Assembly: GCA_011503125.2 (NCBI GenBank)
Contig: WWBZ02000002.1
Location: 124,001 to 188,000 of the forward strand
DNA length: 64,000 nucleotides
DNA from: Botryosphaeria dothidea
Lineage: Eukaryota; Ascomycota; Dothideomycetes; Botryosphaeriales; Botryosphaeriaceae
Direction: 5' to 3'
In this document: piece by piece, positions 45,328 to 57,394 of the stretch
Position numbering within the stretch: position 1 is the stretch's first letter
How the letters are laid out: each line of letters begins with the position of its first letter
The notes under the pieces: generated by a model
Databases searched by the model: none
What the model saw: the letters and a program-made list of their open reading frames with translations, nothing else
What the model was told of the DNA's origin: nothing
Position numbers and translations under genes: made by a program

Positions 45328-47952
45328 GCGTTTCGCCTACGAACGCGATATTTAAGCTTCTCGACATCTCAAACTTCGGGTCCCCAATGGCGTATCAGGC
45401 GTTTTCACTTCTCCAGGTTCACGCTTGGTGGTGCTCAAAAGTTAGGGTCTTTGTTCTTCTTTACGGCTAGCCGGACGGTTCTTCTTTGCGGCTTTCATAT
45501 GAAGGCTCACTGGAACAGCTTCTCCTGCAACCGAGTTACTTTCTTTTCTTTTTCTATTCCGGACGCCTCCGAATACCCCCTTGTATGGTTTCTTCCGAGT
45601 ATCGATAGGAGCCATTCTCAGCCCCGTTTGTTCCCCTTCCTTTTCTATACCACCATCACTTGCACGACACGTTACGAGCATGTGTATTTTGAGATGATCA
45701 GGTGGTCGCTACCTTTCTTCTGCTTTTGCTTTGCCTTGAGATACCCACGCTTCTGATGAAAAGTCAACACAAGAATGGGTGGGAAACGACAGCATGGCAT
45801 GCCGAAAAGTTTGGCTTCTCACCAGATTTACACGCAACGAAGGGAACTAGGCGTCCTCACTCGGCTTATTCCCCCCTTCCCTCGTGGGTGGCAGTAGATG
45901 TGCTTTTCTTCTTCTCTTTACTTTTTCTTCGGGGGCTTTTTGTTTCTCTCGTCACGATGGAATGCGGATTTCAGGTTAATCAAGGGGATGGGATGGGATG
46001 ATACGGGATCGGGCTCCCTCTGAGACAGGTTGAGAGACAGAGAGGTTACTAACCGCCCCGGACATGATTCAATGATGGATAGTGGATGGCGGGAGCGGAG
46101 GAAGGATAAAAAGACTGTTTTGGGTGAAAAAGGGCTGAGGGAATTGCTTAAAAAGAGGCCGATGAAAGTAGGATAGGGATAGCTATTACCTTTCCTCTTT
46201 ATTCTCTACCTTATCTTTTTTTTTAGGTGACCCGGGAGTGAATGGGGTGGTGTAAGTGTGGTATGGTTTTATGAATAGATGATCTTCAACTGCTTTTTGG
46301 TGCCTGGTGAATTGTGAAGTGGGTGGCTCTTATGGGATTGAGCATGCGTGATCGGTGGAAGGCGACGATTCTCCATGTGCTTTCTTTTGAGGGTTGGGGA
46401 CGGGTGGTCTGCTGAGGAGGTATAGTCCAGTGACCTTCGGTTCCAAAAAGATTTTACGTCCGGGCGACTGCTTCAACTCCCTTCATGCAGCAGCAATCTA
46501 AGACCAGCTGACTCCAGTAACATCAACGATCAAGTGACACTGTCGACTGCATGACCGCCGCGTTCAGGGAGACCGCATTATAAAATACTGCTGCTGCTGC
46601 TGCTCTTATCATCTTGTTTGGATATCACAGTGTCTTTGGTAAGACAAACCTTTCCATTGCGGTCTAGACTACCTTACTGGTCTTCCTCTTGGAACTCGGA
46701 GCGCTACACCATCTCTCGGTGCGGCATCTACAATCTTCAGGATCTACTGCCGCCCTCGTCCTGGCTTTGGCTGACTTTGCTGGGGTGGAGGGCGGTGATG
46801 GTGGACGTAGGAGATCAATGAAGAGCATCGTTGGAGAATGATTGTGGAAACATGGGCGCGTGTGTGACTCCCCTCGCACAGATTGCCAAATGACCGAAGA
46901 ACGGACAGAGTGAGTCGTAAACATGTCTCCCCGACGAATCGCACTTGTAGCTTGGGGAAAGGGCCGTGCCATAAGTTCGATGAGAGACGGGAGGTTTCAG
47001 TCTTATGGCTTTCTGAAGAAATCCGCGTAAATTGTTGCTAGGTGATTAATTTCGGGCGAAGTGGTGTTGAGGAATTGAGCCAGGTGACAATGGTATCTCA
47101 TTGCCAATGCCGGGCGAGAACTAACCAACGGTCCGAGCAGGCCTCGAAGTTGCGGAAATCAAAGAGGAAGGTGGCGATGATGGCATCCCATGAGATTGAG
47201 CGCTTCCCGAAAGTAGGCTCAATCAACTGCACACCACTGAGAGGCTATCGCAAGGGGTAGATGGCTGCGCCCGTAATAATGGAGAAAACCTACCTACTAC
47301 TCAAACCGTCACGCCTCTATCCAACCTACGGGGCTCGTCGGCTATCATTTTCAAGGATTACACGTTGAAGGAATTGTCGTTTGCAGTTAGCGCGCAGAGC
47401 CACAAAACATTATTTGTACGAATGACGCGGTTCAATGCTTCTTAAACTCCATATCGTCGAAGTCAAAGCGTCTATACGGGTGTACTAACGCTTTTGCAGC
47501 ATGCGATTCCACGGTACATGGAATTCCTTTTCAGAAATTGCCAGCTCTGAACCCCAACCAGATCACCGTGCCGTAGGTCCAGGCGTTCATTTCTCTTGTT
47601 CTGGTAAGGATCTTATGCAACCTGGCTAAAATAGCACGCTTATCCGGCATGCATTTTCCCATCAGTCACCTTGGCCGCCCTGGAGCCCTCACAGCACCAC
47701 CGCGCGGGCCACCCAAAGCCCGGTCACCACTGCTCCAGGTCGTAGAAGAGGGCTGGAACCGACGCCACCAACGGCTTGATTTCTGACCTCATATGCAAGC
47801 CTCCCGTCAGCACGATATAAAACGTCCGCACCAATCCCACCACCAATGCAGCACTTCCCTCCACGCGACTGCACACAAGCGACACCCAAAGCACCACGGC
47901 CCAACTCCACAGGACCGACCGTGAACTCTTCCTCCCCTCCAAAAAAAAAACC
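45328..47952. other. Long intergenic region
   Basis: About 2.6 kb after PAB1. The first several hundred bases are T-rich, as in a 3' UTR. A CTG trinucleotide run sits near 46,588-46,602. No coding gene or tRNA could be supported. Confidence 0.4.
46588..46602. repeat. Short CTG microsatellite
   Basis: About five tandem CTG units in non-coding sequence. Confidence 0.6.
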
Positions 47953-48744
47953 ATGGAAATCCGCTTCTACGACAAACCCGGCCTCTCGCTCGCCCCGGCC
48001 GCCCAGCACGCCCTGCGCACCGCCCTCCGCCGCATCGCCGCGACGTCGCTCGACCCCGTCCCGGACTACCAGTGCCTCGCCTCCGCGCCCTCCGCTCTCG
48101 ACGACAAGCTCATCGCGGTCGCCTACGCGGGGCCGCCCGCCGCCCGCACCCCCGTCGCCTTCACCTCGGCCTTCTTCCTCCCCGCCGCGCCCGCCCTCGC
48201 CCAGCCCGTCCTGCACACCGGCCTCACCGTCGTCGACCCGGCGCACCGCCGGCGCGGCGTCATGACGCGGCTGTTCGGCGAGATCGCCGCGCGCGCCTTC
48301 CCGACGTACGCCGGGGAGGGTGGGCTGTGGGTGACGTGTCTGGCCGAGGTGCCGTCGAGCTTGGGCTTGGTGGCGTGGTATCTCGAGGACGTGTTTCCGG
48401 CGCCGGAGGGGGCCGTCCGGAGGGAGGAGCACGGGGTCATCGCGAGGGCGGTCAGCGAGGGGTGCAGGGAGCAGATGCTGATTGCGCCGGGGGCGGTGCT
48501 GGATGAGGAGAGGTTCGTGTTTAGGGGGTCGAACGATTGGGAGAGGGGGAAGTGCTTCAAGAAGGATCCGGAGGATGAGCGGTGGCGGCATAGGGACGAG
48601 GAGTGGAATACTTTTTTCAAGGAGACGTTGAAGGCGGGAAGCGGGGATGAAGTTTTGCAGGTGGGGTTTTGTTCAAGGGAGAGGGTGGATCTGATTTTGG
48701 AGGTGTTGGGGAGGCAGAGGAGCGAGATTGGAGCGAAGCTTTGA
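47953..48744 (+). CDS. GNAT-type N-acetyltransferase
   Basis: Intronless, 263 aa. The acetyl-CoA-binding motif A of GNAT enzymes is clear: GLTVVDPAHRRRGVMTRLFG (about residues 95-114), with the Q/RxxGxG/A-like RRRGVM turn and a preceding beta strand. Further on, LGLVAWYLEDVF fits the region where GNAT folds close the active site. The family transfers acetyl from acetyl-CoA to amines or protein N-termini; the acceptor cannot be told. The extension after about residue 200 (GKCFKKDPEDERWRHRDEEW) is unassigned. Eight or more adenines sit just before the ATG. The coding strand is C-rich in its first half and G-rich in its second. Confidence 0.8.
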   Translation: MEIRFYDKPGLSLAPAAQHALRTALRRIAATSLDPVPDYQCLASAPSALDDKLIAVAYAGPPAARTPVAFTSAFFLPAAPALAQPVLHTGLTVVDPAHRRRGVMTRLFGEIAARAFPTYAGEGGLWVTCLAEVPSSLGLVAWYLEDVFPAPEGAVRREEHGVIARAVSEGCREQMLIAPGAVLDEERFVFRGSNDWERGKCFKKDPEDERWRHRDEEWNTFFKETLKAGSGDEVLQVGFCSRERVDLILEVLGRQRSEIGAKL

Positions 48745-49114
48745 GTATTGCGGCGCGGAGAGGTTTGGAATTTGAAGCTGCTTCAGAAGAGATATGAACA
48801 TTATACTCCATGTTGAGTTGTTCGGCTTGTGTGATAGGAAACAAGGGGTATGGTGAGAGCCATGCTGCTGATGACTGAGAATCTGTCGGTTTGTCATGCT
48901 GTAGACTGGGCTATGCCCAATGAAAAGGTAGAACTTTCAACGTCTGGACGGGTCCAAAAAAGTCTCCGAACGCCGGGCAGATAAGAAGGCATAAGCCCAC
49001 ATTATTATTTGTGACTGCGTATTTCCGTATTATATAACTATAAGTTAGCATTCATTGTGGTAGGAAACGCTTGAAGTGTCGGGAGTCGATGAAATTGGAC
49101 TCTGATGGCTTTTT
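48745..49114. other. Convergent intergenic region (GNAT / F-box gene)
   Basis: About 370 nt between two 3' ends. Nothing else seen. Confidence 0.4.
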
Positions 49115-50731
49115 TTATATCCTATCCGGCACCCTCCAATCCGGATCGTAAGCGTCGACTACGTACCATACGCCATCAGAGATCCCTACTGGCCTCCTAT
49201 CAGCATCGAACGGACATGGGACGCCCTTGCCGGCATCCTCTTCCGCCGAATCCTGATACAGAAAGTCATTTACCTCTTCGTCCACCAACGCGCTCAGCCT
49301 CCTCGGTATCCCCGGAAAAGACGTCGGCTGAGGCATCTCCTCCATGACCACGACCCGCGGGTGCTCCTCCGTCCATCCCCCGCCGTCCGCCCGCACCACT
49401 TCCCTCCGCAACTGCCACATCAAGTCCCACATGGACGTCGAAGGCGCCAGCGTATCCAACTCGACCTTTCTGATCGAGCCGGCCGGCAGCGCCCCCAGCA
49501 GCCGCACCAACGCATCCGTATCCACGACCAGCCTCGCCAACCCCAGCGACTCCAGATGCGGCCACCTCTCGATGGGCAGCCACTCGTCCAGCACCGCGGG
49601 CGGCTCCTCCGTCAGGTACGACGCGTCGCGGTCTTGGGCGCTGACAAACGTCGACGCCAGGGCAAAGTGCCTCAGCGCCCCGCCAAGCCCCTCGAGCGCC
49701 CTGCGCAGGTCCGGCCCGAAGCAATGCCACGGCGACGGCACAGCGCCGTGATACATCGCCTGTGCGCAGTACGCATTGATGGCCAGGTCGAGCCGCGTCA
49801 GCGGCACGCTCGCGAACAGCCGCACGCCGACCAGAAAATCGCCCGCGCTCTCGTGCGGCGCCGCGAACAGCGCGTGGTGCAAGCCGTTGCACGCGCGGCC
49901 GACGTCGACCACGAACTCGCGGACGGCGTGCGACGGCTTCTCGGCGTGCAAGGCTAGGAGCTCGCCGACGAGCACGCGGTACCCGCGGAAGCAGGTGCGC
50001 TCCTGGTCCCACGGGCGCGCCAGGTGCATCTCCCAGTCCCACTGGTCGCCGGCCACCGCCATACCCACCGACGCGTTGCGCCGGTGCCGCTCGACCACGT
50101 CGCCGTGCCAGGCGCGGGGCAGCGGCATCCAGAAGCCCTGCGGCATCGCGCGGAAGAGCGGCGTCTCGTGCTTCGGGGCCAGCCAGCAGGGCCCCCACGC
50201 GTCGGCCGTCACCGCCACGCGCGAGAGGTTGAGGAAGGCGCGCAGGCCAGTGCGGAGGGCGGCGACGTCGGCGTCCGTGGCGACGATGGCGGCTTGTGGG
50301 GCGAGGTAGCTGGTGCGGTAGACGTTGAGGGCCGTCATGGCGTTCATGGGCGGTGTGGTAGCGGACCCCCAGAGCGAGGCACGGCGGGCGGCGAAGGCCG
50401 GGTCATCGCTGCGGAGCGGGTCCGGGCAGGAGGCGTGGTCGAAAGCATACTCGTTGGCGTAATGGTTGGCGGAGATGTAGGGGAGCAGCAGTGCGTCGTC
50501 CCAGATTATTTCTTTGATGCGGGTGCGGAGGGTGGGGTGGGCAGCGATTTCGAGAAAGACGGAGATGTTGGTGGGGTGTGGAGAGAGGAAGACACGAGAG
50601 AGACGGAAGGGGCAGGCATTGGAAAGGAAGCGGCATGTCAGGCGGAGGGACTTGATGGATGAGTTGGGAAGGCAGGCGGTGATTTGGGACAGAAGCTCAA
50701 CGGGGAGGTGGAGGATAGGCGGGAGGGACAT
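49115..50731 (-). CDS. F-box protein
   Basis: Intronless, 538 aa. The N-terminus (LPVELLSQITACLPNSSIKS, then LRLTCRFLSNAC, about residues 10-42) is an F-box, with the LPxELL start and the later Leu-x-x-Thr-Cys/Arg core. F-box proteins recruit substrates to SCF (Skp1-Cul1) ubiquitin ligases. The rest resembles the large class of fungal F-box proteins with degenerate leucine-rich repeats: spaced LTRLDLAINAY, HLESLGLARLVVDT and IRKVELDTL segments. The target is unknown. The final ~80 residues are acidic (VDEEVNDFLYQDSAEED). The gene is single-exon and its coding strand is C-rich towards the 5' end. Confidence 0.82.
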   Translation of the reverse strand: MSLPPILHLPVELLSQITACLPNSSIKSLRLTCRFLSNACPFRLSRVFLSPHPTNISVFLEIAAHPTLRTRIKEIIWDDALLLPYISANHYANEYAFDHASCPDPLRSDDPAFAARRASLWGSATTPPMNAMTALNVYRTSYLAPQAAIVATDADVAALRTGLRAFLNLSRVAVTADAWGPCWLAPKHETPLFRAMPQGFWMPLPRAWHGDVVERHRRNASVGMAVAGDQWDWEMHLARPWDQERTCFRGYRVLVGELLALHAEKPSHAVREFVVDVGRACNGLHHALFAAPHESAGDFLVGVRLFASVPLTRLDLAINAYCAQAMYHGAVPSPWHCFGPDLRRALEGLGGALRHFALASTFVSAQDRDASYLTEEPPAVLDEWLPIERWPHLESLGLARLVVDTDALVRLLGALPAGSIRKVELDTLAPSTSMWDLMWQLRREVVRADGGGWTEEHPRVVVMEEMPQPTSFPGIPRRLSALVDEEVNDFLYQDSAEEDAGKGVPCPFDADRRPVGISDGVWYVVDAYDPDWRVPDRI

Positions 50732-52468
50732 GGCGCATCAGGATGATTGAATCCGAAGTATGAGGCGTCATGAAAGCAGAAAGGGAAGGTGGACTCGACT
50801 TGGAAAGAAGCTTGTCTGGCGAGGAGATGGAGAGCTGGACTGGCGAGGTGAAGTGGATGTCGGGCTCGGGGGCGGCAGGAAAGACGTGGCCGCTGGCCCC
50901 TGCCCGCTCGTCGCCATCTCACCTCGCCAGCCCCGTCAACTGCATCACAGCCACATTGATCGGTCATGCAAGGCTCCTTACGGCCAGAATATAATTGGAC
51001 GCTGACTGTGACTGCGGCTGGCGCAGATGCCAGCCTACAAAAGACGTGAACGCCCCGCAGCCTATCCTGCCAGCAGACAGCCGCTGTTCTTGCCCATCGA
51101 GATGCCATCCCATCTCTCCCGCCATGGCCACCCCCTCGCTACCTCCTCTGGCATTCCCCGAGCTCCAGGACTCATATACTAATCCCTAGTACTACCCGCT
51201 GTTGTTAAACTTCGGGACATAGTTGGTGCCCGGGTTTGGCAAGGAACTCGTTAATGCGAAGAAGCTGCCCTGTGAGCTCTTGAGATAGACGTCATTGGAC
51301 TGCCACCGCTGCCTGACAAACTACCGTTCGAGCCTCGAAGAACCTCCTGAGGAGCTGCCGGAGCTAGATGAGCTAGGCATTCATGGTAACGTTGCTCGCG
51401 GTATTTTGCAAAGACACTTGGAGTATCGCTGAATTGACCTCCATGACCGAACCTATGGTGAAATGCCACATTTGGCATGATTCGGCCAGAAAAGCAGTAC
51501 GCGGCGACCTTGCCGGAAGCGAACGTGGTTCTGCACTCTGCGTTCTCCGCAACACGTACCAAGTAACAACAGAGGAGACACGCACATAAGCAGTAGCAAG
51601 GGGACACGATTACTTAGGCGCCCAGTAGTTTGACAGCCGCGATAGCGTCAGCCCAGAAGACGTATAACACCCTAACAAGCTCCCTACCGCAGCGTCATGA
51701 GAGTCACGTCACTCAGATCACCAAGATATCCTGGTTCAAAGCGGGACACATCGAATCAATCATACGCAACAAGGCCAAGGTCTTGACTTTGACTATCAAA
51801 ACCGAGCGTTATAAAACAGAGGCATTTAGAGCGGAGCAGCATTGGACCAACACCGAAGAATCAAGGAAAGAAGAAGAGAGAAAAAACAGAAATTGGTATA
51901 TAAGCCCCTACACAAAAAAAAAATTCGGGTTTAAAAACAGTATGCCCACCTCCATGACCTGACCAGATTTAGCCTAATAACCTAACTTTGTTGGAAGAAA
52001 ATTCTTGATGTCTTGCTTTGCCTTCATCGTACGGTCAGGTTTGTGGTTTGAGAGGGAGCTAGATCAAGGGAATGATGGAAAGAGAGAGACATTCGGCGGG
52101 CGTGGGTGTGTGGCTGGTTTTTTCAAAGTATAATCTCTACTACACACATTTTGCCGCGCAATAATCCCCACTTGCGCGGCAGAGGGTCATGGAAGAAAAG
52201 GTCGCAGGGTAGGAGGGTAAAAGAGGCAAGTCCACGAATTAAAATGAAAAAAAAGTTCAACCAGAGCGGACATAGGGAAGAGACAGAAAACGACAAGCCT
52301 TTTTGGTTGAACCCCTCCCGAAATATCCCTTTGTTCATCAGCAGCCAGCCATCCGATGACACCCGTCCCGAAGTCCACTCACTCCCGTAAGACCTGATGA
52401 TATCCCCTCTTTGAAAACAAACACAGCGGCCGTTTCCTGTACATGATCTACTCGTTCTTGGGTTCTCA
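50732..52468. other. Intergenic region, 1.7 kb
   Basis: Between the F-box promoter and the epsin 3' end. GC-rich near the F-box gene and AT-rich from about 51.6 kb. Open frames are short and overlapping; none is supported. Confidence 0.4.
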
Positions 52469-54406
52469 TCACAAGTCGATCAAGCTTCCCTGCTGCTGTT
52501 GTTGTTGCTGCTGCTGGCCGAAGTTGGAACCGAAGGGGTTGGGGCTACCGCCGAACCCACCGACAGGACCAGTCTGAGCCGGCATCATTCTATTCTGGTT
52601 CGCAAAGCCCGTCTGTTGGGGCATTCCTGTAAACTGGCTGTTCAAGAAGGGGTTGCTGCCAGTCTGGTTGGCCGTTATGCGGCTTATGCCCTGGCCTGCA
52701 CTGTTGACGAAAGTTCCAGGAGCGGTGTGCTGGGCAGGAATACGGAGGTTGCCGACGTTTCCGAACGTATCCTGGCCTTCTCCTGAGGCGAGCAGTGCAT
52801 TGAGGCGTGCTGCGTGCGGGTCCATGGGCTTCTCCTGCTGCGGGCTTTGAGCTTGGAAGCTTTGCGATGGAGGCGCAGAAAAGTCGCGGATTGGGTTGAA
52901 GGCGGAGTTGTTTCCGTTGAACTGAGCGGTACTCTGCTCCTGCAGAGTGCTGAGGGATGGTGCTGTTGAGCGGACAGGCTGAGCGGTCGCGGGCCGGGTG
53001 ATGGACGAAGCGAACGGGTTGTTGGAGCCGGTGGGCATGGGCTTGATCGAATCCGTCGTATGTGCTCCTGATGTCGAAGCCCACGGGTTGTTGCTTCCCG
53101 GCTGAAGAGTGTTCTGCTGCTCCAATGGCTGTTGTTGCTGGCCAAAGCCGTTGGTCTGTTGGCCCCACGGATTGTTACCCATGTTGAACGCAGTCTGCTG
53201 CGGCTGTAGGTAGTTCTGCTGCTGGCCAAAAGCCTGGTCGAATCCAGTAGGCTGCTGCTGCTGGTGCTGCTGGAACCCGTTGTAGCCGTATCCGTTTTGA
53301 AATCCAGTCTGCTGCGGTTGCATTCCAGTCGGCTGGGAGTAGGCATTGTTTAGGAAGCCGGTATTTTGCGGTTGCTGCTGGTCGACCAGATTTCCGAACC
53401 AGTCCACTGCGCCCTGCTGCTGGTATCCCTGGTTCCATCCGGTGGGCTGGGCAATGGCGGGCTGGGTGGGAGTGTCGTCGAACAGACTGTTGGCATTGCT
53501 TTCCTCAAGTTCCCTACGACGCAGTTCCTCCTCCTCCTTGCTGAGTCTGATCGCTTTCTGCAGGTCCTCGTCGTCCTCCGTGCGGTTCTGACGCTCGCGG
53601 CGTCTGCGCTCCTCCTCCTCTGCCTCGTTCTTGCTCGCCTCGATAGCCAACCTGTACTCCAAGTCCTCCTCATCTGTCCTCTGCCTGCGCTGCTGACGAG
53701 GGCGGGTGGCATCGTTGCCATGGCCGCCCATGCCGTAGTCCTCCAGACCGGTGACGCGGGACTTCCATGATTTGCGGTCGGCACGCTCGGCGCGCAGTCG
53801 CTCTTCGTCGAGAATCAGGGAGGTGAGTTCCTTTGCGGAAACGCGCACTGTACACATAGCGTCAGCACGAGTGCGACTCAGGAGAGGGGTGGTAACGGGG
53901 GCAGCATACCGTTCTGGCCAACGTCGCGGCCATCCTCATCGACGTATTGGAACTCGCGCAGGGTCTTGATGATGTAGAGATTCTTTCGCGCCCAGGTAAC
54001 GACCAGCTCGGAGCCCTCGTGGAGACAGTAGTCAAGAACCTTGAGCGACTTGAGCACGTGGCGCCAGTTCTTGCCCTTGTCGTTCAGACGCTTATCGAGC
54101 ATGTCCATGATCTGGTAAAAGTCTTGACTGCTGCGACCATGTATCAGCGTCCTCTGCTGGAGGCCTGTCGCGTCCGCGAGTGGCCGGCATGTTGGGTGGG
54201 CACTTACTTGTTGAAGGTCAACTGGGCAATCTCGGCCATGTCGCTGCCGACAGGGCCCCAAGGGTCGTTGCTCGTTGCTGCATGGCATCAGATGGCGGCT
54301 GTTGCGGAGGTTGGGAGTTGGGGCGCGGCGTACCATTTCGCACCTTGATCTCGACGCTCGAGTAACCCTTGGTGACATTCTTCACGCTGCGCACCACCTT
54401 AGACAT
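52469..54406 (-). CDS. Epsin (ENTH domain), Ent1/Ent2-like
   Basis: Four exons (54406-54334, 54277-54208, 54130-53910, 53847-52469) total 1743 nt and encode 580 aa. The ENTH domain (about 1-145) binds PI(4,5)P2 and bends membrane: MSKVVRSVKNVTKGYSSVEI, NATSNDPWGP after splicing, MAEIAQLTFN, VLKSLKVLDYCLHEGSE. Two ubiquitin-interacting motifs follow (EDLEYRLAIEASKNE and DEDLQKAIRLSKEEEE). The tail is Gln/Asn-rich with NPF motifs for EH-domain partners and a final clathrin box (LIDL). Several xxTG repeats occur; MQPQQTG and ITANQTG fit the Ark1/Prk1 kinase consensus. This is a clathrin adaptor for endocytosis of ubiquitinated cargo at the plasma membrane. Confidence 0.95.
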
Positions 54407-55802
54407 CGTGGCAGTTGGGGGCGCGCTGTGTCGCGGACAGCAGCGGACTCAGGAATATGTGTGCGTGTGAGGTGTGCGGGTGGGTGGTAGCGAGGGTCGG
54501 ACAGAGGGCGTAGGATGAGGTTCGAGGGGATGGAGGGCTGGGCGAATGTCGGGCGATGATGCAACTTGGAATCGCTAGGCCGGCGAACGTGCGGGCGCTT
54601 TAATTAGCCAGCGGGCGCCTCCGCAAACAGGTACAGAAGCAGCGACGGAGAGTGGGCCGACGACGGAAGGGCGTGGAGGGTCGCGATGAGAACGGGCGGA
54701 GGGCCTTTCTCGATGCAGAGGTGAGAAGGAGCGTATTGGGATCTGCTGGGAGGCGAGCGGGCGCTGGGAGTCGTAATGCGCCCAGCCGCGGCGCCTTGCA
54801 GTTGGGCTCTCTCCGGCTGTGGCGTGCCTTGCACCGCGGCGCAGTCTTCCGCAGACGTGTCAGTCGGGACTCCAAAGCTGCGTCTGCAACACCACTGCGC
54901 TCTCCTGCCTGAGCCAGACGCAGCTGCATCCATGTCGCGTCCAATCGCGCGCGCCGCAGCCCGCCGTCTCACTCGCCGAACAGGAGTCCCGAGACCGGCA
55001 CTGCGGCCTCCTGCCCGCCTGAGTCCTGCACCTCTACAACTACTCAACACCCGCCTGCCGCTGAGTGTAGACGCTGCGCCCGTATTCGTGTGGCAAATCC
55101 ACACTCCAAGCGCTCCGCACTGCCGCTGTGCTGCGTCATCATCCGTCGCTGCCGCGCTCTACTGCACCTGCGCTTGCGCATGCTGCCGACGCGTGCACGG
55201 CCTGCGCCGCGGCCTCCCAACCCTCGTCCAGGCCAGGCACGCCAGGGCACATGGGCTTCACTTTACACTTCACGCATCGCATGTCTAAACTCGTTTTAAT
55301 GCTCTTTTTAAAACCCCAGTATAAGAAAACCCGCCCACCAGACCCGTCGTGCATAAGGAAAAAGGTAGGAAGAAACCAGAACCGCCCGTGTCGCGCTGAG
55401 GGCCTTTGGACGCCTTCCTTTGGCCCCCCCTCTCTAGAAAAACGCCCGGTCGCAAGCCCACAGAGCAAGAAAGTCAGACCCAGAGGAAAACCTTAGGATA
55501 TCTCCATCTCCGCACCAAAAGAAGAAAGAGAATAACACACATGCAAGACCCTGAGCCGAATTAGGGTACTAAGGGAAAGACCGCCAGCAACCACGACAAA
55601 GGAAACAGGAAGAAAATCAGACCCTGATGCTACACTCGCAAGATTTGCTCCGTCACGCTCCGTACCAATGCAAGGAACATCCATGATGACTGCGTAAAAC
55701 AGCCAGAGAGATGGGAATTATCGCCGCTGGTGAATGCTGCGGCTGGCAAAGTCGCTCCAAACCTCATCGTACAATTAAATGCGCGAAATTACGTCGAGTC
55801 AA
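54407..55802. other. Intergenic region between epsin promoter and zinc-finger gene
   Basis: About 1.4 kb. GC-rich near the epsin start, T/A-richer towards the zinc-finger 3' end. Open frames overlap on both strands and are not supported. Confidence 0.4.
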
Positions 55803-57361
<1,559 letters not shown>

Positions 57362-57394
57362 ATCCCCCTCAACCAAAACGAGGGTGAAGTCCAC

